A stretch of DNA of 64,000 nucleotides from Erpobdella octoculata (GCA_963978895.1 OZ022238.1:14703530-14767529); one strand, 5' to 3'; shown: positions 46,873 to 60,372, counted from the stretch's first letter. The notes: generated from the sequence alone by a model not told the origin. Numbers and translations: made by a program.

Positions 46873-49800
46873 TAGTCCAGGAGAATTAAAAATTTTCCTT
46901 GTTGTACCTAGACAAAATTTGAAGCAAGCTGATTTTCGGATATTTTGTTTGTAATACGTTTATGAATCTTCCTGCAAAAATCGGTTGAAATCGTCAAATA
47001 GGAAATTGGTTTTTTGACGCTTTTTTGTAAGAGATTTACCGTAGTGAGCGATAAGTTAGCATTTTCGTAAATTGTCGTAAAACATCGAATTTCTAAGTAA
47101 GTATTTTGTAAAACATCTATTTTTTGGAGTTTTTATTGTTTTTCTTCGAAATGGGTGAACTAAATGAAATGGTATGTTTAATTTGTCGAACTGAATTCCG
47201 TTCCGACAACGTCTGTGATACAGTCAAGATGGTTACACTAGGTGTTAAAGGTATTGAAACGTTATGTCAATTCAGCGTTTTACGTGGTGATGAACAGTTA
47301 ACAGAGTATCTGTTAAATAAACCAAATGTAGCTAATGTTCATGACCATTGCCGGAGAGACTACACTAACAAAAGAAGTTTCGATCAATTGCAACGAAAGA
47401 ATGAGCAGCATGCAGAAGGTGTTGGTGTTGATCAAGAGAATTTTAAGTGTAAATTATTACGATCGTCTGTCGACACTTTCAATTGGAAGCAACATTGTTT
47501 TTTGTGTGGAAAAATAGATCTTGGAGACGGTAGAAAATATTTAAAAGAAGAATCAAGTTTTGTGATGACATTGAAATTCAGAGAAACTATAATTGAAACT
47601 TGCCACAAAAGAAATGATGCATGTAGTGTAGAAGTTCTTGGTAGGTTAAATTCATGCAATGACTTACCAGCTGAAGAAGCTCATTACCACAGAGTGTGTT
47701 ATTCTGCGTTCCTAAATGGTAGATCATCACATGTCGGAGATAATACCGCTGGCCGAAACCATCCAGGTCGACATGTTAATTACTTTTGAAAAACTGTGTG
47801 ACTGGTTAGAAGAAGAAGATCAAGGAATTTATACAATAGCTGAATTGCAAATTAAAATGCAGGAATTATTGGAAGATGGTGAAGTGTATTCATTAAAACA
47901 TATAAAACGAAAGCTGGAAGAACGCTACGCTGAGCACATATTTTTTGCCGAAGTTTGTGGTCGGAAAAATGTTATTTGCTTCCGTAACATGGCATCTCAC
48001 ATTATAACTAAGCAATGGTATGCTGAAAAAAAGAGTAGCATAGAAGATGAGAGTGAACGTATCATAGTGGCAGCAGCAAAATTGATAAGAGCTCAAATAA
48101 GGGAAATGTCCTCAAATAATGAAACATATCCAGGAACTGATGATTTCTCAAATATTGAAAATGCCAAAAGGTGGATTTCTAGTTTGTTGAAAATCTTAAT
48201 AGAAAATGTTGTTTGTAATGAAATAAAACAAGTTTCCATATGTCATTCTATTGTGCAGGCGGCAAGACAAAGATCTCTTATCTCTCCAATTTTGTTTGGA
48301 GTTGGAGTTAGTTTAGATCACGCCTTTGGATCTAGATGGCTGCTTGATTTGCTGTCACGGTTGGGATTTTCAATTTCATATGATGAAGTTAAACTTTTTA
48401 AACAATCAGTGGTTCAGAATGACTCCCCTGATACTCCTCAGTCTTTTCCTCAATGTTTTACGCAATGGTCTGGTGATAATCTTGACCACAACGTTATCAC
48501 TTTAGATGGAAGTGGTACCTTTCACGGTATGGGCATCATATCAATGTCTACTTCGTGTAATCGATTAGGGTCAGGACACTTTGCTGAATCAGCTGTACCC
48601 CGATTGTCACGCCTAAAATCCAGTTGTGTAGTGAAAAACCGAGGTATTCCTATATTGGGATACACATTCCCCGACAAGTCATCATTATCATTGATGTCTT
48701 TCAAGCCCATCTCTCAATTAAATTTTCCTTCTGTGTTGCCTCCTTCTTTAAACTTGGAACTTGCCTGGAAAATCGGTATCTTGTGCTTAGATGAAGATCA
48801 GCAAAGGCCAAATTGGTCTGGCTTTATGGAACATGCTTGTAAGCCAGACGGAGATTTCAGATCATCATCAGACATAAGGATGCTTCCGATTATTGATTTG
48901 AATCCTAATGACATGTCTTGTATTTTTTCCACGTTAACTTTCATAGAACGCCAGGCTGAAAAGCTGAACATTCCAACGGCTTGTGTGACTTTCGACCAGC
49001 CGCTGTGGTTAAAGGCTGTTGATATTGTGCATTCATCCAAACTGAACATAGTATGTCGTCTAGGTGGGTTTCATGTCTTGATGAATTATTTGGGCGCATT
49101 GGTCATGTCATGGCCGGCTCAGGTTTGACAGAGGCGCTGCAGTGCTGTTATGGACCCATAGCCATAACTCACATGATGACAGGGAAGGCAGTGGCTAGAG
49201 CACTACGCAGCCACTTTTTAGTAGAGTCAGCTTTGTTTGCTTTGCTTTTGGAATCAATGTTGAAATTGGAGTTTTTGACTACTTCTGATATTGATGATTT
49301 GAGGAATCTATACAAAGAAATATTCAATTTTAAAGTAACTCTCAAGGAAGAATGTTTGCCACTCTGCATGAAGAAACTAATTAACGCAATTTCTCTGTTT
49401 AAAGTTCAGATGTTAAAAAATAATCAAACAGCAAGATTATGGCTACAATATATGGACAACATCAATATCTTGAGATCATTTATTACTGCCGAGAGAACGT
49501 CGGATTGGAACTTACATCAAATATCACTTACACAAATGCTGAATCTCTTTGCAGCATCTGGACACAATAATTATGCCAAATCAGCTCGTCTGTATTTGCA
49601 ATTGATGTCAGATCTTCCATTGACACACTCTTGGTTGTTTGAGCAACTAAGTTCAGGTGGTTTTCATGCAGTTAGACGATCAGATAGGTTCTGGGCTGGG
49701 TTGTCTACAGATTTAGTGATTGAGCAGGTAATGATGAGATCAGTGAAAAACAGGGGAGGCTTGACACATGGTAGAGGAATGTCTGAGAGTGTTAGGCTCA

Positions 49801-50542
49801 TGTGGGTCACCAGCATGCACAAGTGTGCAACTGTTCATTCTGCATTGACTAGTCTAACTAGTATTGAATGTTCTTCAGAAGAATCTCAACATAAAGACCT
49901 GAGTAAAATTGTTATTTTTAGGTGTTTTTGTTGTTTTTCCTTTTTTTTTTATTGTATATTGAAATTGGAAATTATTTATGGATTTATATGTATGCTTTTT
50001 AATATGTGTATATTAAATAGTATGCAACAAGCAATTTTCATATTAATCTTAATTTATTTTGCACATTTAGTCAAAAACGGCACAATAAAGTAGTTTATTT
50101 GTATCCGTATATAATGTTGCGAGACAAATTTTAACTTATGTATATTTTGTATTAGGTAGTTTTCATCTATAGATTGAGTTATTTTTATTTAAATGGATTT
50201 TAAGAGCTGATATATTGTATATTTTATGGAAAAACGGCTCCATAAATCAGTTCGTTTTTTTTTTTTGATAATTTTTAATGTTTGTATATCATGCAATAAG
50301 TAACAATAAAGCATTCAGCTTAAACTTTAGTTATTTTCATCTAATTGGATTAAAAGAGCTGGCATATTCAATTAATTTACCGATTTTAAGGCCGATTTTG
50401 AAAATCGTCTGTAATTTTTTTAAACGATGAGTTGGAAGAGTGGATTTTTAACTAATTGTTGCTAACACATATACCTACAAAACAAAATATCAAACTGCTT
50501 TGCTTCCAATTATGCCAGCTTTTTTTTAATTCTCCTGGACTA
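46873..50542 (+). mobile_element. TIR element encoding an unassigned large protein
   Basis: Perfect 20-bp inverted termini, TAGTCCAGGAGAATTAAAAA, lie at 46873-46892 and 50523-50542. TTA immediately precedes the left end and TTA immediately follows the right end, a possible 3-bp target duplication. Nearly the whole interior is one plus-strand coding region, now with two frameshifts. These features fit a DNA transposon. A 3-bp TWA duplication is typical of PIF/Harbinger, but the protein does not look like a PIF transposase to me. Confidence 0.8.
47151..50093 (+). pseudogene. Large Cys-rich protein of the TIR element, frameshifted
   Basis: The start is ATG 47151. Three overlapping frames (to 47789, about 47720-49128, and about 49095-50093) together cover roughly 930 codons; the frame changes between 47716 and 47789 and near 49095, where ...MNYLG continues as RIGHVMAGSG in another frame. 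The N-terminal part has two Cys/His motifs (CLICRTEF ... HDHCRRDYTNK; CFLCGK ... CHKRNDAC ... YHRVCYSAF). The middle has WSGDNLDHNVITLDGSG, RPNWSGFMEH, LPIIDLNPND and TFDQPLWLKA; the end has GKAVARALRSHFLVESAL. I recall similar unannotated proteins repeated in cnidarian and mollusc genomes. Asp in LDGSG, Asp in TFDQP and Glu in LVESA could be a catalytic triad, but that is inference. No known superfamily is recognised. Confidence 0.7.
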
Positions 50543-50580
50543 TTAGCCAACTCTGACATTTACACATATTTCACTATTAT

Positions 50581-51967
50581 TAGGGATGTCACGGGTACCC
50601 GAACCCGAACCCGAGTTCGGTACTACCCGGTCTTTTTCTGATACCCGAACCCGAACTCGAACCCGAAAGTGTGAAAATTTGGTACCCGAACCCGAACCCG
50701 AAAATGTGAAAACTTGATACCCGAACCCGAACCCGAACCCGAAAATGAGAAAACTTGATACCCGAACCCGAACTCGAACCCGGAAATGTGAAAACTTGAT
50801 ACCCGAACCCGAACTCGAACCCGAAAATTTATAAGCCTAATACCCGAACTCTGAGTTGTGAACAAATAAATCTTTATAAAAGCTGTGTCTTAGAGATTAA
50901 TAAATTACAAGTTTTGTTTACGTAACATATTATACTAATCGCGAGCGTAGAAGTTTTGTATTATCACCTTTGCGTAACAAATAACACAAATACGTCATTT
51001 TATTAGTGATTGTGTAAACTAAACCACTAATCCGTTTGATTATAATCACGCCGGACCGAGCCGCAAACGAACTAAAATAATTAAGCCTCCTTCGGTCGAA
51101 GAAATCGCGGATAGCCATGACTCTAAACTTTTTACGTCAGTTATATAACCTTATATTTATTCATTCATATACTCAAAGTTTTTCTGATATAACAAAGACC
51201 CTTTGTTATAAAGATAATCTTGCATAATCCTAAACTTCAACTGGCAAAGTCTATAAATGATCTATGCGCCACAGTTATTTTATTGGCAAATGTGTAAGCT
51301 AGGACACTAGTCCGCCTGATTGCCCGACCGGACCGAGCCGCGAAAAAAATTAATAAATTACGATAATTTAAGAGGTAACGTATTATGCTAATCGCAAGCC
51401 CTGCAAGTTTTGTATTATCACCTTTGCGTAACAAATAACACAAATAAGTCATTTTATTGGTGAGTGTGTAAGCTAGACCACTAATCCGCCTGATTATCTG
51501 GCCGGACTGAGCCACGAACGAACTAAAATAATTAAGCCTCCTTCGGCCAAAGAAATCACATTATTTGGAAAGCTAAAAAAATAACTTGTTAGAGTTTATT
51601 CAATACGTGTAATGTCCAATGGATGAATTGATCGCTCTCGTTTGTATATGTATATATACTAGGTAAATTTAAAATCAATCCAGGAATTTGAAATCATAAG
51701 CCAGTACCCGAACCCGAACCCGAACCCGGTTTTTGGAAAACTACAAACCCGAACCCGAACCCGAACCCGAAAACCTGAGTTTCACAAACCCGAACCCGAA
51801 CCCGAACCCGAAAACTCGAGTTTTACAAACCCGAACCCGAACCCGAACCCGAAAACTCTAGTTTCACAAACCCGAACCCGAACCCGAACCCGAAAACTCT
51901 AGTTTCACAAACCCGAACCCGAACCCGAACCCGAAAACTCCAAAAAGTACTACCCGTGACATCCCTA
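50581..51967. mobile_element. Non-autonomous hAT-like element with ACCCGA arrays
   Basis: Inverted termini TAGGGATGTCACGGGTA (50581) and TACCCGTGACATCCCTA (ending 51967) are flanked by the perfect 8-bp duplication ACTATTAT (50573-50580 and 51968-51975). This is the hAT signature. Arrays of ACCCGA/ACTCGA words fill 50597-50850 and 51702-51955 next to the ends. The centre has about three diverged copies of a 150-200-bp segment containing ATTATCACCTTTGCGTAACA and CCGGACCGAGCC (near 50960, 51250, 51420). There is no transposase. The left end lies only 38 bp from the right end of the TIR element. Confidence 0.92.
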
Positions 51968-51975
51968 ACTATTAT

Positions 51976-53860
51976 AGATATTATTTACAAGACCACTAAT
52001 TTAAATTTTGTCACAGCAACATTTACAAGCATATACAAGTACCTTCAAAACTGTTTTAAGAGCATCAACTTTTCTGCCAATTTAAATAATAAATACATCC
52101 AACAACAAAGACTGATTTTGGGCAAGCCTAACTAAAATAGTATTTCATCGATGTTAACAGTTTTTTCATACAGGCCTTCACATATATCGCCCTTAAACAT
52201 ATCTACTTCAAGATTATCAGTATGAAGATATTTATTACAAACTTTACCATAGCAATGTTTACAGGCAGATACAATGTAGCTCATATTTAAAACATGAACA
52301 ACTTTTAGAAGAGCATGGGTTTGTTTTTAAATTTCACATTTACAACTTATACAATAATAAGCCTATCTGGGCTATCAGGTGTATTAATGAGACACAACTT
52401 AAAATCTATTTTTCCAAGTTCCATCTATCATTGTCTAAGAAATACTTCAATTTCATTTCCTGACAATGAGTTCTCAAAACATGCATTTTCAGTTAAGGTA
52501 GCTTTCCAGGAAATAATTTTTGAACTACTTTATATTTGACTGGAATAATTGTTTATTGTGTGGAAAACTTAGATCTTAAATTCTTTTTATTGGAACTAGA
52601 TCAGCTAGCTGCTAGAACTAAAACTAACACAAGGCTGGGGCTGATTATTTTTTCTTGCTTTGTTATTTACTTATGTATACAAACATCCACATTTATAGAG
52701 TTAAACTGTCAATTAAAATTGTATCTCCAATTACAGTTGCAGAATTCAATAGAGAAGAACAATTGCCACTTGTCTTCGCGAATTATTCATGTTCACAAAA
52801 CAAAGCATCTATAAATGACTGAAAATTAAAACTTGATAATTGTTTTTGTTTTGAGTCTGGGCGTGTTATTCAAAGGTTCTGAAGCAGATTAAAGCAGTAT
52901 TAGATGATAAGTATGCTCTCTTAGATGGTTAAAAAATACATTTGACTTCTTTTTGTTACTGACTTCAACTTATCCCATATAACTGACTTTTTATCTTGAC
53001 AATATATTTTCAGTCATTTATAGATGCTTCCTAGACTCCTAGATAGAACTACTGGACGTAAAACTCGTTATAGCTCATTACCTAATGAGGGCTATCGCGG
53101 AAATTACACAAGCGCTGCTAACAATAATAACAGCTGTAGAGTTAAGTTTTATCTTCTCTGATACTAAGTTAAAAAAAATTTCAATTTTGAACTGTACCTA
53201 CTAATTTTAAGCAAATAAGTAATGACACAACCCATAGACCATCTTTATGATTTTTTTAAAGCAATTTACAAGTATCTACACAAATATACACATGTCCACA
53301 AAATTCCAGTCAATTCTAGCAATAGTTAAAGTCTTATATTTTGACAGTTTTTGAAGTTTTCGTTTTTTGTTTGTTTTTGCATTACTTTCAAAGTTTGCTT
53401 TGGCAGTCAGTGTTTTTTAAAAGATTTTTAGCCACACAGTTGAAAAACGGTATACTATGAAAGCTTTTAGGTCATGTCCTTTATAGTAATAGTTGTCCAC
53501 TGCTAGCTGAAAACTGTCTTCCACAGCTCGCTCCATTATTTATAAAAAAAACTGCTGATTGACCTAAGTTGGTTCTGTAGTTCTGACAATGTCTGAATAT
53601 CTTCATAGATTTGCCAGCAGCTTACAGTAAGGATGAATGTGTAGTTGCTTGGCTTTGACAAACCCCCAGCAGAGTAGCTAAAATTTTCATCAATATCTGC
53701 TCTATTGGCGCTGAAGTTGCTGGTACACATAATATTTTTTCAAACAACAAGCCCAAAACTTTCAATCTGTCATCATTTTTTATTTTTAGCCAGCAGTTCC
53801 CATTACATGCTGCTTCAAAGTAAAGCACTGGTAGCATTTCCACATATAACATTACTGTTG
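51976..53860. other. Intergenic, no gene supported
   Basis: Several open frames of 60-92 codons are present, but none has a recognisable domain or matching splice pattern. No repeat or RNA gene is evident. Confidence 0.35.
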
Positions 53861-53864
53861 CTGT

Positions 53865-53975
53865 AGCTGATGTTTTACAGGTTCTTTTACATTTTCTTGT
53901 GAGAACTATCTTTTTGCCAAATTTCATCAAGATCGCTCCAGCGGTTTCGATTTCTATAAAGGACAAACTCACAGA

Positions 53976-54026
<51 letters not shown>
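53865..54026 (-). repeat. Dispersed repeat with (CA)n and (TA)n tail
   Basis: GCCAAATTTCATCAAGATCG, then CTCCAGCGGTTTCGAT, is the reverse-complement form of the phrase at 19262-19285. It ends in (CA)n at about 53979-54010 and (TA)n at 54011-54027. Confidence 0.65.
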
Positions 54027-54028
<2 letters not shown>

Positions 54029-55656
54029 TATAAGGAAACATAGCGTTGATATGTTTTTACGAGCCACATATATCAGAAACTTGGATGGCGTACAATCCAC
54101 CACGAAATAACACACAAATATAAATGTCTCAACTTCAGACTCGAACCCACGACTGTCGGATCGGCAACACCGCCTCGCATCATGCCAACTACCTTACCAT
54201 CTGCGCCACTTCCACCGCCAAAAAACAGTGGTTGTTAAGCGCTTTTGTTGGGGTATGTTGAACACAACACTCGACTATGAATGGGTACGAATCAATGCTC
54301 GATAGTATTATAAGTTGTGCGGCGTACAATCCGTCACTAGCTAATTTAATAGCTATCGAGATATATATGTTTTTAAGATATATATTATAAGGAAACATAG
54401 CGTTGATATGTTTTTACGAGCCACATATATCAGAAACTTGGATGGCGTACAATCCACCACGAAATAACACACAAATATAAATGTCTCAACTTCAGACTCG
54501 AACCCACGACTGTCGGATCGGCAACACCGCCTCGCATCATGCCAACTACCTTACCATCTGCGCCACTTCCACCGCCAAAAAACAGTGGTTGTTAAGCGCT
54601 TTTGTTGGGGTATGTTGAACACAACACTCGACTATGAATGGGTACGAATCAATGCTCGATAGTATTATAAGTTGTACGGCGTACAATCCGTCACTAGCTA
54701 ATTTAATAGCTATCGAGATATATATGTTTTTAAGATATATATTATAAGGAAACATAGCGTTGATATGTTTTTACGAGCCACATATATCAGAAACTTGGAT
54801 GGCGTACAATCCACCACGAAATAACACACAAATATAAATGTCTCAACTTCAGACTCGAACCCACGACTGTCGGATCGGCAACACCGCCTCGCATCATGCC
54901 AACTACCTTACCATCTGCGCCACTTCCACCGCCAAAAAACAGTGGTTGTTAAGCGCTTTTGTTGGGGTATGTTGAACACAACACTCGACTATGAATGGGT
55001 ACGAATCAATGCTCGATAGTATTATAAGTTGTACGGCGTACAATCCGTCACTAGCTAATTTAATAGCTATCGAGATATATATGTTTTTAAGATATATATT
55101 ATAAGGAAACATAGCGTTGATATGTTTTTACGAGCCACATATATCAGAAACTTGGATGGCGTACAATCCACCACGAAATAACACACAAATATAAATGTCT
55201 CAACTTCAGACTCGAACCCACGACTGTCGGATCGGCAACACCGCCTCGCATCATGCCAACTACCTTACCATCTGCGCCACTTCCACCGCCAAAAAACAGT
55301 GGTTGTTAAGCGCTTTTGTTGGGGTATGTTGAACACAACACTCGACTATGAATGGGTACGAATCAATGCTCGATAGTATTATAAGTTGTACGGCGTACAA
55401 TCCGTCACTAGCTAATTTAATAGCTATCGAGATATATATGTTTTTAAGATATATATTATAAGGAAACATAGCGTTGATATGTTTTTACGAGCCACATATA
55501 TCAGAAACTTGGATGGCGTACAATCCACCACGAAATAACACACAAATATAAATGTCTCAACTTCAGACTCGAACCCACGACTGTCGGATCGGCAACACCG
55601 CCTCGCATCATGCCAACTACCTTACCATCTGCGCCACTTCCACCGCCAAAAAACAA
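54027..55656 (-). repeat. 357-bp tandem array with a tRNA-like segment, minus orientation
   Basis: Near-identical units start at about 54027, 54384, 54741, 55098 and 55455; the last is cut at 55656. Each has a tRNA-like segment on the minus strand with TGGCGCAGATGG (A-box-like) and GGGTTCGAGTC (B-box-like). A 69-codon minus-strand frame repeats in every unit, but it spans the tRNA-like segment and is incidental. Copies differ by only a base or two. Confidence 0.93.
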
Positions 55657-57000
<1,344 letters not shown>

Positions 57001-57960
57001 TACAACAAGTGAAATGAAATGAAATGAAATGAAAATTTGAAAATATTTAACGTGGCGTTAATCAATAGTTAGACTTCTAGGCCACGGAACAGGTGTGTTT
57101 TCAAGTTTCTTCGAAAGCCCTCGAGCTTCGCTGCGAATGTGACAGCAGCTGGCAGGCGATTCCAAATTCTTGGCCCGGCGACTTCGAATGTTCTATCTCC
57201 CGCGCTCTTGAGACGAGTGAGAGGTACGACGAGTGAGACTGTGGATGAGGATCTGAGTCTCCTACGCGACTGAAGAGTGCTCAGTGGGACTATTTTAGAA
57301 ACTAGATAAGGTGGTGCTAAACCGTTGAGACACTTGAAGACCAGTAGAGCCACTTTGAAGTTGATTCTGTGCTCGACGCGCAGTCAATGAAACTCTCGGA
57401 GAGCAGGAGATATGTGGTCGTGTTTGTTGCTTCCTGTCACCAGTCTGGCCGCGGAGTTGATGATTGATTGGAGACGACGAAGCCCGACCAGAGCAGAATT
57501 ACAATAGTCGAGCTTGGAGAAGACGAGAGAGAAAGTGAGGACAGCGAGGGCCGCTCTCGGGAGCGATCTAGCAACGACCTTAATGTGCTGCAGCTTTGAA
57601 AAACTCGCGCGCGTGACGTGGCTGACGTGGGTGCGCATTGACAAGTCGGAGTTAAGAAAAACCTCGAGGTTGCGTACGGAATCAGACGGGTAGATCGAGA
57701 CTGTTTCCAAGCGAATCGGATCTGTAGGACGTTGATGACAGTTGCGGATTGTTGAGAACCAGATTTACTTGGGTTGAGCTGAAGACGGCTTGAGTGCATT
57801 CAGTCTCCTATGTCGCCGACACAGGCCGCTATTTGAGACGAGAGAGCGGCCACCTCAGTGGGATAGCAGTGGCCATAGATTTGGCTGTCGCCAGCGTAGA
57901 CATACATTCCATGATCTGCGCCCCAGTCGCTGTTTTCGAACGGATTTTGCTCGGACAACT
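57001..57960 (-). pseudogene. CR1/L2-like non-LTR reverse transcriptase relic, 3' part
   Basis: Reading the minus strand from about 57960, frames include VYAGDSQIYGHCYPTEVAAL (YAGD where the catalytic box is YADD), RLQLNPSKS, RNLEVFLNSDLSMRTHVSHV, FSKLDYCNSALVGL and the terminal VAGPRIWNRLPAAVTF ... FRRNLKTHLF. The coding region has frameshifts. The 3' end has the (ATTTC)n tail at about 57009-57036 beside AACGCCACGTT. This order is typical of the reverse-transcriptase end of CR1/L2-group elements. The 5' part is absent. Confidence 0.88.
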
Positions 57961-58260
57961 CTTAAAACATTCTCTATTAAATGCTCTGGCCCTCGGATTT
58001 ATTCAACCATTCCAATATCTGTCTCCTCCTTGAAACGTATTTCGTTATTTAAGCAAGCTCTGAAATCTTACTTATTATTGTCACACTCATAACTGGTCAA
58101 CACCTATTACCTTAGCATACCAATTTCAGTCTCTTCCTTGATAAGTTTATTGAACTACTATTTGAAATGTCTTAACTCAACCCACTCACTTTGGTTCTTT
58201 TTGTAAAGGTTGTCCATTAAGCGGGAAGGAATTCCCTTCGGATGAACCTTTTGGGCACCT
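57950..58260 (+). pseudogene. Second non-LTR C-terminal relic, opposite strand
   Basis: The plus-strand frame at about 57955-58092 reads TTLKTFSIKCSGPRIYSTIP and then SLFKQALKSYLLL, the same type of C-terminal tail as in the element just to the left, but on the other strand and of a different lineage. T-rich 3' sequence follows to about 58260. It lies 5' end to 5' end with the preceding relic. Confidence 0.65.
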
Positions 58261-58369
58261 TATTCCTTTCTCAACTGATCGATTTATTTTTTTTCTTGAA
58301 ATTTGGTACTATATTTATTCTTGTCGTTTTGGTTATTTTCTTTTGTTTAAGTTTAATACTTATAACAAA

Positions 58370-58600
58370 AAATAAAAAAATACAGCTATTCTGAAAGTTT
58401 CAAAGCTCTACGTAGATGAATATTAGTTGAATTCGCCTTTATCTCTAACGGTCAACTTGAAATTCAAATTACATTTTTTAAAGGTTTATTCATGTCGGAA
58501 ACATTCAATTCATGTATTGTCATCCAAAATAAAGTTTTCCTGAAAGTTTTAGAGCTCTAGGTGGTCGAAAGGTTGGTGAATTTTTGTTTCTATGATTTGA
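58370..58600 (-). repeat. Dispersed repeat related to 20098-20290
   Basis: The reverse complement contains TTGGATGACAATACATGAAT and AAAACTTTCAG in the same order as the 20.1-kb copy. Two similar sub-blocks (about 58385-58430 and 58530-58570) share CTGAAAGTTT and AGCTCTA. Confidence 0.55.
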
Positions 58601-59560
58601 TCACCACAGACAACAAGTAAAGATAAATAAAACATTTAAAGACAAGTGAAGTTAAATAAAAGCATTTAAAAATACAATTACATATTCCATTCGTAGTTTT
58701 TAACATATTTCTGATTGTCATTTTCAAATGTTTTGCTGAACCTGTTGATGGAAGTCTAAATGTTTTTGAGATATTATTTGAAATATATTTTTTATTGAAT
58801 TGGTTTGATGAAGGCCTAAAATGTTTAAATATGTGATAAACTTCAGAGCTATTGATGGCAGAAAGGTGAATTTAGTATAGATAAATCTTTAGACTACAGA
58901 AAACAAAATGAAATTGAAAGTTAAAATTTAAAATTCATTTTTTTGTGAAAACGTCTAAGGGCCCCCTGGATTTGCCACTGCGTCTGGAACACAATCCCAT
59001 TCTCAATCCGCAAATCTACGACTTTGACAGAGTTCAATTTACAATTAAAAACTTACTTATTTTTACAGTAATTGTATTTTCCTACGCTCCGCTGTAACTT
59101 TTTTCGCTACGCTTTCGGTTTTGTTCAAAACTTGTAAAGAAAATCGTGCTACAGAAATATATTTTACAAAGATAAAATAAACTTGCTATAAATAAAAATT
59201 CAAATTTCTATTAGTTCGTTGTTCGATCTTTTTAGCTATTTTGTATTCGTAATCAATGCTTGATGGTTTGCATAAATTGAACAGTTTACATAAAAGTAAA
59301 AAAAATAAAAATCCGTTTTTGTCTATTTTGACCATAATTTGTTACATCTAATCATTCTAGTCATTTACAAATGGTTATACATGTCTACCCTGTTGTTTGT
59401 TGAGTTGCATAAATTAAGATCCGCTATATTATTGGGTACTGGCGTCCAACATTTTTATTTTTTCTTCTATTTTAATTGTCTTCTATAGTTCAAATTTAGC
59501 TAAGCATTCAGCCCCTAATGACAATTGAACGCAGTATTAATAAAGTGCTCGATGTTGACA
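58600..59560. other. Intergenic; hAT-like terminus near 58960
   Basis: GGGCCCCCTGGATTTGCCAC at about 58959-58978, followed by TG, resembles the CAGTGGCAAATCC-type right end of hAT elements. No transposase lies to its left. The rest holds no feature I can support. Confidence 0.35.
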
Positions 59561-59567
59561 CTGCTCG

Positions 59568-59775
59568 ATTTCCTTGATGTACCCCTTACCCACACCCAAT
59601 TACACCTTGATGTACCCCTTACCCATACCCAGTTACACCTTGATGTACCTCTCACCCACACCCAGTTACACCTTGATGTACCTCTCACCCACAACCAGTT
59701 ACACCTTGATGTACCTCTTACCCATACCCAGTCACACCTTGATGTACCTCTTACCTACATCCAGTCACACAGGAC
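59568..59775. repeat. Minisatellite, 33-bp unit
   Basis: Six copies of a 33-bp unit CTTGATGTACCCCTTACCCA followed by YACCCAGTTACAC. Because 33 is a multiple of three, the frame stays open and gives DVPLTHTQLHL repeats, but there is no other sign of coding. Confidence 0.9.
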
Positions 59776-59859
59776 CTCTCTTGTTATTCGACTGAACATT
59801 TAAATGATGAGCGTCAAAAACTTATTTTTTTTTACTTTAACTTGTTCTTTCTTCTTAAT

Positions 59860-59935
59860 TTCGCTTCTTCTTCTTCTTCACCTCTCCTTCTTCTTCTTCT
59901 TCTTCTTCTTCACCTCTTCTTCTTTGTTTTTTCTT
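59860..59935. repeat. (CTT)n tract
   Basis: Imperfect CTT repeats. Nothing else is seen. Confidence 0.9.
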
Positions 59936-60023
59936 CCATTTTATCTATCTACTTTGTTTATTTACGTTTTATTCAGTTTCTCTTTTCATTCTTGTATTCC
60001 CTGCTTGTAACAATAACTCGGAG

Positions 60024-60125
60024 AATGATCGTTTATTGATTGACAAACTGAAACAGATGTTGGAGGAGATATATCAACAACACCAGCTAACTGGGCAAAT
60101 CAAACAGCAGTCTTCCATAGCTTAA
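60024..60125 (+). CDS. Possible last coding exon, coiled-coil C-terminus
   Basis: A long pyrimidine tract leads to the first AG at 60022-60023, followed by an open frame to TAA at 60123-60125: NDRLLIDKLKQMLEEIYQQH, then QLTGQIKQQSSIA. The heptad-like Leu/Ile spacing suggests a coiled coil. The composition looks protein-like and unlike the low-complexity surroundings. No partner exon is identified in the window, and the parent gene is unknown. Confidence 0.35.
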   Translation, partial: NDRLLIDKLKQMLEEIYQQHQLTGQIKQQSSIA

Positions 60126-60241
60126 AACTACAACATTCGGTTGGTATATAAGCATACAAAATACTCACACGTGCACTTTTACAAGTCACGTGCATAGAAC
60201 AAAGATTCGAGCGCACACACTTTTAGTTTCTTCTACCACAG

Positions 60242-60276
60242 TGGAGTACACAACAACGTGTACACGAAGCGAGAGA

Positions 60277-60324
<48 letters not shown>

Positions 60325-60345
60325 AAGTGAGAAAGTGAAAGAGAG
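60242..60345. repeat. (GA)n tract
   Basis: GA repeats with a few AAAG interruptions. It lies inside the possible first intron of the minus-strand gene candidate at 60475. Confidence 0.95.
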
Positions 60346-60372
60346 AGGGTGCGAGCATCGCAAGCGCCTTAC

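Noticed and set aside
51237..51515. A 92-codon minus-strand frame with repeated LRKGDNTKL
   Set aside because: It lies in diverged internal repeats of the hAT-like element.
54189..55469. A repeated 69-codon gene in each 357-bp unit
   Set aside because: The frame spans the tRNA-like segment and has no domain. It repeats because the DNA unit does.
59525..59803. A DVPLTHTQLHL repeat protein
   Set aside because: The 33-bp minisatellite keeps a frame open by length alone. There is no start context or flanking coding sequence.
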